A program made the translations under genes and the position numbers. From assembly GCF_029227915.1 (NCBI RefSeq), contig NC_079887.1:22689650-22753649 (forward strand): a stretch of 64,000 nucleotides of DNA, in the 5' to 3' direction. Below are positions 61,508 to 64,000 of the stretch, piece after piece; the stretch's first letter is position 1, and the number at the start of each line of letters is the position of its first letter. The notes below the pieces were generated by a model. The model ran no database searches. It was given only the letters and a program-made list of their open reading frames with translations, and was not told the origin of the DNA. Source of the DNA: Hydractinia symbiolongicarpus. Lineage: Eukaryota; Cnidaria; Hydrozoa; Anthoathecata; Hydractiniidae.

Positions 61508-63932
61508 ATGAAGTATCTTGCTTTACTGGGTGTTTTGTGTTGCATTGTGGGTAAGCTTTTTTGTTTCTTTCGCTCGACAGAATTCATCTAACATATTTAT
61601 TTCACCCGAACAACATTCAAAATATCCAGTTCTTTAGAGCTTTTAAAAATACCCTCGAACTTTAAGTGATCGCAATCGGGCACTAGCTAAGTGCGCGAAA
61701 TAAAATGATATTTTTTTAAAATATTTTATCCATTGATGTTTTTTCACAACCTCGATCTCTTTTTTATTTACGGGACGGCGAGAAAGGAAAAGAACTATTT
61801 CGTCTCGCCGTCCTATTGTAAAAAAGAGACAAAAAGCCCGGGGGTCGAGGTTGGTTTTATTGGAAGATACGTGTTTTTGCCTTGTGAACTTTACAAAGTG
61901 TTCTTTTATTATTCCAATATCTCTTTGTGTATATGTGTGTGGAACTCCTTCAGGGCTGCTTAAACAATAATTTCACAAGTACGCAAAAATATCGGAGAGG
62001 TTTCGTGCCTAATCAATCTACGTAACGGATAGACCCTCTGTTTCTATTGGGACGAACTGCGCCTAATCAATTTACGTATCGGATAGCTTTTGGGCCGCTT
62101 TCAAAAGTGATATGTTTCGTATCGGATAGCTTCTTCTGTTGTTATTCTGTACTTTTTTTATTATGACGTAAATGATGTTTATACGTTTATGGAAACAGGT
62201 TTGTGCTGGCACAGTTCGTATGTGTTTTCATTATGCCAGATCATAAATTGATTCTGCGCAATAATCTATCCGATACAATGGACACATGGTCTAAATATAT
62301 AAAGGTATATATGAGGTATTTCAAAGTCTGTCTGTCCCGTTGTAAAAGCAAGCAAGGAATTCTGGGAACAAAGTTGTATGTACTGTCAGCAATTTATTTG
62401 ATTGAACTTTTAATGTATACTGAAGCCACCGTGTTATAAACAGACGCATTTCCGTCGCGTAATTTCATGTTTGTTACCTGCAAATCAAATGGATTGAAAA
62501 ACATCAAACGCTTCGATGTTCTGTCACCAAAAACCAACCTCGTCCCCAGGGGACTTCTACGCCTATTGAGACGGGATGGGGAATATCATAAGCGTAGAAG
62601 AGCCCTGGAGACAAAGTTGGATGAAAGCCTTTTCTATAAATATTTTTTCTTCATTTTTATAGCGGTGGTAAAAAGTCAAGACAATGAATATACGAAAGAA
62701 GAAGATTTTAACACTGGGAAAGGTAATTATCTTTTTAAAATTTTGAGGTTTTGGGAAGTGGTAACAAAAAGAGAATTTTTTAACATCGTGTAAGTTCTTT
62801 ATACTACAGTTGGCTATTACAATAACTGTTTTCAAAAAGATTCCATCCACAGTTGATGAGCACCGTATGTAACCTCGCCCTCAGTACCCTTCCACGCCTA
62901 AATTATCCTGGCGGGACGGGGTCACCATAGGCGTAGAAGAGCCCTGGGGACAGGGCTGCACCGTGTAAAGATTTGTCTTCTGGTATACATATTAGCTGTC
63001 ATCAGTGTCACTTTTAATACACCTTTACCCTGTTAATGAAGTTGTTGACAATAATATTTTTAGACAAATATACGGAGGGAAATAAGCAATCGAACGCGTA
63101 TAGTAATGCAATCAAATTTGACTTCAATGCTGTGACTGGCCAACTTACTGGAGGTTTGTCCTTCTTAAATCTTACTCTGATTTTCAAGACCGTATACAAC
63201 CTTCTCGTTTTAGGTGTTCTTGTCGTTTGATGTACTCCCTTAAGGAAATAAATATTTAGCGAAGTTTGTTCTTGCGATTTTATCCCTCATTTGCGGAGTT
63301 CTGCAAACTTGCAATTTTTAGAGCAAACTTCAGAATAATTTTCGCAAAAGTAGGCGAAAGTTCTTCAATCCTAAAAATAAGTTACAAAATATTTCTTTCC
63401 TGAAAGTATTAAAAATGATTAATAGTAACAAAAGTTTTGCCTTGTGTATATATACAAGCAATGAAGGTGATAAATTTACGTTAGTCATTTTTCGCCACTA
63501 CTTGCATGCTACTTGTAAGCATCAACCTCGTCCGTCGGTCTATTTACTTCTCAACGGCGCTGCACAATAAAAGGTGCTGGGGTCGAGCTTGGCTTTGCAT
63601 AGCTTTATAGCCGAATCTCTTGTTGCCGTTTTTTCGTCATCTCAAATTTTCGTTGACCGTAATTTTTTTGATTATAAATTTTTGCTTAATAAAAAGAGGA
63701 CCAATTGTTTTTAGGTTGTATATGGCAAATCGGGGAAGGTAGAAAAGATGGAGTCTACTCTAAAGTATCTGTTGGAACAGTTACTAGTGGAACACAGTGT
63801 ATGTTTCTCTGCACGCGCAGCAGTACTACATACAATGGTGCGATTTTGCGATACAATAACGCGTGCTACTGCATTGCCGGAATGGATGGTCGCGACAACG
63901 ACAGCAATTATCTCACGTGTTCAATAAGATAA
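61508..63932 (+). CDS. small secreted cysteine-rich protein
   Basis: Four exons join in phase to 136 aa: 61508-61550, 62663-62722, 63064-63153, 63715-63932. Residues 1-20 (MKYLALLGVLCCIV...) form a signal peptide with likely cleavage near VKSQ. A short charged linker (EYTKEEDFNTGK and KFDFNAVTGQLTG) leads to a C-terminal domain of about 72 residues with six cysteines: GCIWQ, TQCMFLC, NNACYC and LTCSIR. The phrases DGVYSKV, YNGAILRY and CYCIAGM resemble a small extracellular domain I associate with cnidarian secreted proteins and more loosely with WSC/PAN-like folds. Function is unknown; three disulfides are likely. Every intron contains fold-back MITEs or repeat motifs. Confidence 0.75.
61748..61853. 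mobile_element. fold-back element with CAACCTCG ends
   Basis: The ends CAACCTCGATCTC and GGGTCGAGGTTG are inverted, and the interior GACGGCGAGAAAGG / CGTCTCGCCGTCC also pairs. It lies in intron 1 of the secreted-protein gene. Confidence 0.65.
62534..62620. mobile_element. fold-back MITE, second subfamily
   Basis: The ends CCAACCTCGTCCCCAGGG and CCCTGGAGACAAAGTTGG are inverted. The inner pair CTTCTACGCC / GCGTAGAAG is shared with 62871-62957. It lies in intron 1 of the secreted-protein gene. Confidence 0.75.
62871..62957. mobile_element. fold-back MITE, second subfamily
   Basis: It runs from AACCTCGCCCTCAG to CCCTGGGGACAGGG, with the inner pair CCACGCCTA / TAGGCGTAG. It is related to 62534-62620 and lies in intron 2. 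Confidence 0.65.
63524..63594. mobile_element. fold-back element with CAACCTCG ends
   Basis: CAACCTCGTCCGTCGG on the left and GGGGTCGAGCTTGG on the right are imperfectly inverted. It lies in intron 3 of the secreted-protein gene. Confidence 0.5.
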
Positions 63933-64000
63933 ACTAAGTTACCAATTCGCAACAGTAGTGCTTTGATTACAGCCCGTTTTCTCTCTCATCGAAATGGTAA

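Overview
This is an AT-rich, intron-rich animal genome window. No bacterial or viral gene organisation is visible. Most genes use GT-AG introns of about 60 bp to several kb, and their proteins are clear metazoan orthologues. A cnidarian, possibly hydrozoan, source is the best guess: a small secreted cysteine-rich domain resembles a type I associate with cnidarians, and several genes have splice acceptors just upstream of their start codons, as expected with spliced-leader trans-splicing. The species cannot be fixed from the sequence alone.

Layout. 1-7.1 kb holds no host gene I can support; it carries a tRNA-derived SINE split by a MITE, a degenerate tandem array, and a defective Copia-type LTR element with a LINE fragment in it. 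7.1-10.3 kb is an 8-exon aspartate dehydrogenase-like gene (ASPDH, +). 11.5-36.3 kb is one long minus-strand gene assembled here as 28 phase-consistent exons, encoding about 964 aa of helical HEAT/ARM-like protein with an acidic tail; I cannot name it. One of its introns (23.3-32.4 kb) holds a dead LINE, itself split by a 5.5 kb tyrosine-recombinase retrotransposon of Ngaro/PAT type whose split direct repeats are identical. 38.2-38.9 kb is a decayed PIF/Harbinger element. 39.1-40.4 kb is SIRT4 (-). 44.0-46.1 kb is a Tc1/mariner-type element with only a helix-turn-helix ORF. 46.3-48.6 kb may be a small calponin-homology-like gene (-) with a perfect-TIR MITE in its intron.

50.5-64 kb is gene-dense and all on +: COPS8, CCDC25, METTL16 and a four-exon secreted cysteine-rich protein. 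METTL16 carries a head-to-tail array of three tiny Helitron-like units in an intron. The last 4 kb is crowded with short fold-back MITEs whose ends read like CAACCTCGTCCCCAGGG.

The named genes have housekeeping roles: mitochondrial NAD-dependent deacylation (SIRT4), a putative NAD(P)-dependent amino-acid dehydrogenase (ASPDH), COP9 signalosome (COPS8), RNA m6A methylation (METTL16) and an NFACT-R family protein (CCDC25). No single pathway links them. The most distinctive content is the nested mobile DNA.
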